Shown here one piece after another: positions 55,001 to 56,260 of a stretch of DNA of 56,260 nt. The stretch comes from Methylocystis sp. KS32 (GTDB taxonomy: Bacteria; Pseudomonadota; Alphaproteobacteria; Rhizobiales; Beijerinckiaceae). A program made the position numbers and the translations under genes. The stretch spans positions 1 to 56,260 of the forward strand of contig PHSQ01000004.1 of assembly GCA_002862095.1 (NCBI GenBank), in the 5' to 3' direction. The notes below the pieces were generated by a model. That model worked only from the letters and a program-made list of their open reading frames with translations, was not told the origin of the DNA and ran no database searches. Position 1 is the first letter of the stretch. Each line of letters starts with the position of its first letter.

Positions 55001-55896
55001 TTACGCCGCGCACGCGCCGGTTTTGTCGCGCGCTTGCGTCCGGTTCGTCCCATCGGCGACGAGGTCCCAGCGTGTTCGGAACAATGTGTCGCAAATGTTC
55101 GACGATCCGAAACCGACCGAAAAACTGACGTTGCCCCGCGTATGATGCGCGGCGTGTGCTTCCGAGCTTATCAGTTTTGCAATGAAAAGGCGTAGTCGAG
55201 CAGCGGGGGAGGCTCCCGGGCGTTCTCTCAAGGCAAGGCCGAAATCATAGCCGGAGTGTTCATAAAGGCCGCCAAACGCCCCAGCGCTGACGACCAGCGA
55301 ATGGAACCGCAGATTGGAGCGGCCGGCGCCGACCGCGGCGAGAGGGATCAGGTAAGGAGACAAACAATCTCCAGAAAGAAATCGGCCGCGCTCATTTAGC
55401 GCGCGCTGATTCTGCGGCTCCCGGTCGTCGAATGATGCAGGGAATGTCCGAGGCGACGCATCATATCGGGACGATGAAGTATGAATCTGTGAGAAATATA
55501 TTGCACGATGTCATGACCGACCGTAAGGCCGAGCAAGCCCAACAGCGCCAAGCCGAGCGAAAGTTGCGCGGGGCCGACAATGCGAGGCCGCTCCATTGCG
55601 CCAGCAACATGCAGGGAAGCAACATAAATATTTGATTGGCCAAAACTGGGGGGCAGTTCGAGATATGTTTTCCGCTCCGGGGGTCTCGTTTTGAATCGCA
55701 GGAGTAAACTGCTACGTTCAAGCTGCTCGAACCAAAGGCCAAAGCCCTGGTAGGCGGCCATTTGAATGAGCCACACCCGCACGGCGAGCGGAAGCGCAGA
55801 TTCAAAAAACATATATAGACGCCCCATGTTGCAGCGAGTTGAGACCTCGCCTTGTCGACTCTCCTGACCGCTGGATAATTCTTGCTCTTGGCACAA
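55001..55896 (-). pseudogene. Broken fatty acid hydroxylase/sterol desaturase family gene
   Basis: Two halves in different frames. 55396-55896 encodes the first part, with membrane segments and the di-iron box GHDIVQYISHRFILHRP and then LGHSLHHSTT before a stop. 55001-55363 encodes the continuation (SLVVSAGAFGGLYEHSGYDFG, then SSEAHAAHHTRGNVSFSVGF and ICDTLFRT), the usual last His box and end of the family. Between them the frame shifts at least once (ADFFLEIVCLL lies in the first frame beyond the stop). The gene appears inactive. 54626-55000 holds nothing else I can support. Confidence 0.75.
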
Positions 55897-55949
55897 AATT
55901 TGGCGACGATGATCCCCTTATTCGTCCCCCGTCACGCGAGCGGCGCGCT

Positions 55950-56064
55950 AGGGCAAAATCCGAAAAAGTTGATAGACTTTTTCGATTGGAATTCGATCCA
56001 GCCTTATGATTTTGAGCGATTTCATGTCGTTCGAACGATTCCGTTCGAACTGAAAGCGCTCTAA
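55950..56064 (+). repeat. AGAGCAAAATCC palindromic element, divergent copy
   Basis: Starts AGGGCAAAATCCGAAAAAGT and ends AAAGCGCTCTAA. The second hairpin is GTTCGAACG-ATTC-CGTTCGAAC, different from the GACCAGACG arms of the other copies but perfectly paired. Confidence 0.8.
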
Positions 56065-56186
56065 GCGCCTTAAGAGAACCCGGTAAGAAGTTTTCATTGA
56101 CCTCATGGGCGCGCGCATTCAATACGCAATCGCGCGGTCGTCACCGTCGGCGAGCGCGAAACCGCAATCGGTAAGGAGCGAAGGCT

Positions 56187-56260
56187 GTGGCGAGTGAAGC
56201 TGATGTGCTGAAGGCCTTGGAAAAGATCATGGACCCTGCGGGCCGTTCGCTAACGGCCAA
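56187..56260 (+). CDS. apbC: Mrp/ApbC-family iron-sulfur carrier ATPase, 5' end only
   Basis: GTG 56187 follows AAGGAG with eight bases between. The first 24 codons (ASEADVLKALEKIMDPAGRS) match the N-terminal domain start of Mrp/NBP35-like proteins (a DUF59-type lead). The window ends before the P-loop. Such proteins carry Fe-S clusters to apoproteins. Confidence 0.75.
   Translation, partial: MASEADVLKALEKIMDPAGRSLTA

Overview
The window looks like a chromosomal segment of a GC-rich alphaproteobacterium of the Hyphomicrobiales (Rhizobiales). Pointers are the lon-clpX-hupB neighbourhood, a GapR (DUF2312) nucleoid protein, the RDD-protein/bpt pair, an alphaproteobacterial BBP2-type outer-membrane barrel and the typical CATTGCGAGC...GCAATCCAG palindromes. 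A pyrophosphate-type phosphofructokinase, a propionyl-CoA carboxylase subunit and a methylmalonyl-CoA mutase subunit would fit a methanotroph of the Methylocystis/Methylosinus kind; that placement is inference.

Layout. 1-11.9 kb: metal efflux (dmeF), a MerR regulator, small secreted proteins, tRNA-Pro, a BASS-type transporter, and a three-gene transport operon on the minus strand (membrane protein, then a P-type ATPase carrying an HlyD-like C-terminal adaptor, then a SulP anion permease). After this come an HMCES/YedK protein and small conserved genes. 11.9-13.2 kb: a palindromic repeat array with a 216-bp higher-order period. 13.2-19.6 kb: a Tad-like secreted protein with a VWD-type motif, mtnA facing a FucA-type class II aldolase (a likely methylthioribulose-phosphate route), a DUF2165 protein, a methyltransferase and a YfcG-type GST. 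19.6-23.1 kb: a repeat- and transposase-rich island with one intact RAYT (REP-associated tyrosine transposase), three internally deleted derivatives, a recent 417-bp tandem duplication and a low-GC membrane-protein gene lodged between RAYT ends. 23.2-36.1 kb: core genes trxA, pccB, a ClpP-fold secreted protein, tRNA-Val, hupB, lon, clpX, pfp, secA. 36-46.3 kb: envelope and housekeeping genes (polysaccharide deacetylase-like protein, GNAT, kinase/ATPase fusion, polysaccharide flippase plus outer-membrane barrel, gapR, RDD protein, bpt, L,D-transpeptidase). 46.4-54.6 kb: mutA without mutB, then a tightly overlapping plus-strand operon of a dedicated acyl carrier protein, a NodE-like ketosynthase, two hot-dog dehydratase subunits, an SDR reductase, a GT21-type and a CesA-like GT2 glycosyltransferase. 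It looks like a pathway for a special acyl chain and a glycolipid. 54.6-56.3 kb: a broken fatty-acid hydroxylase/sterol desaturase gene and the start of an Mrp/ApbC ATPase.

A second dispersed palindromic family (about 115 bp, five copies, with CTAGAGC...GCTCTAG ends in the best copies) sits close to gene 3' ends. One copy supplies the last codons of the flippase gene, another contains the clpX stop codon. One copy has a different hairpin sequence with pairing fully kept. All functional calls rest on reading motifs by eye; no database search was possible.
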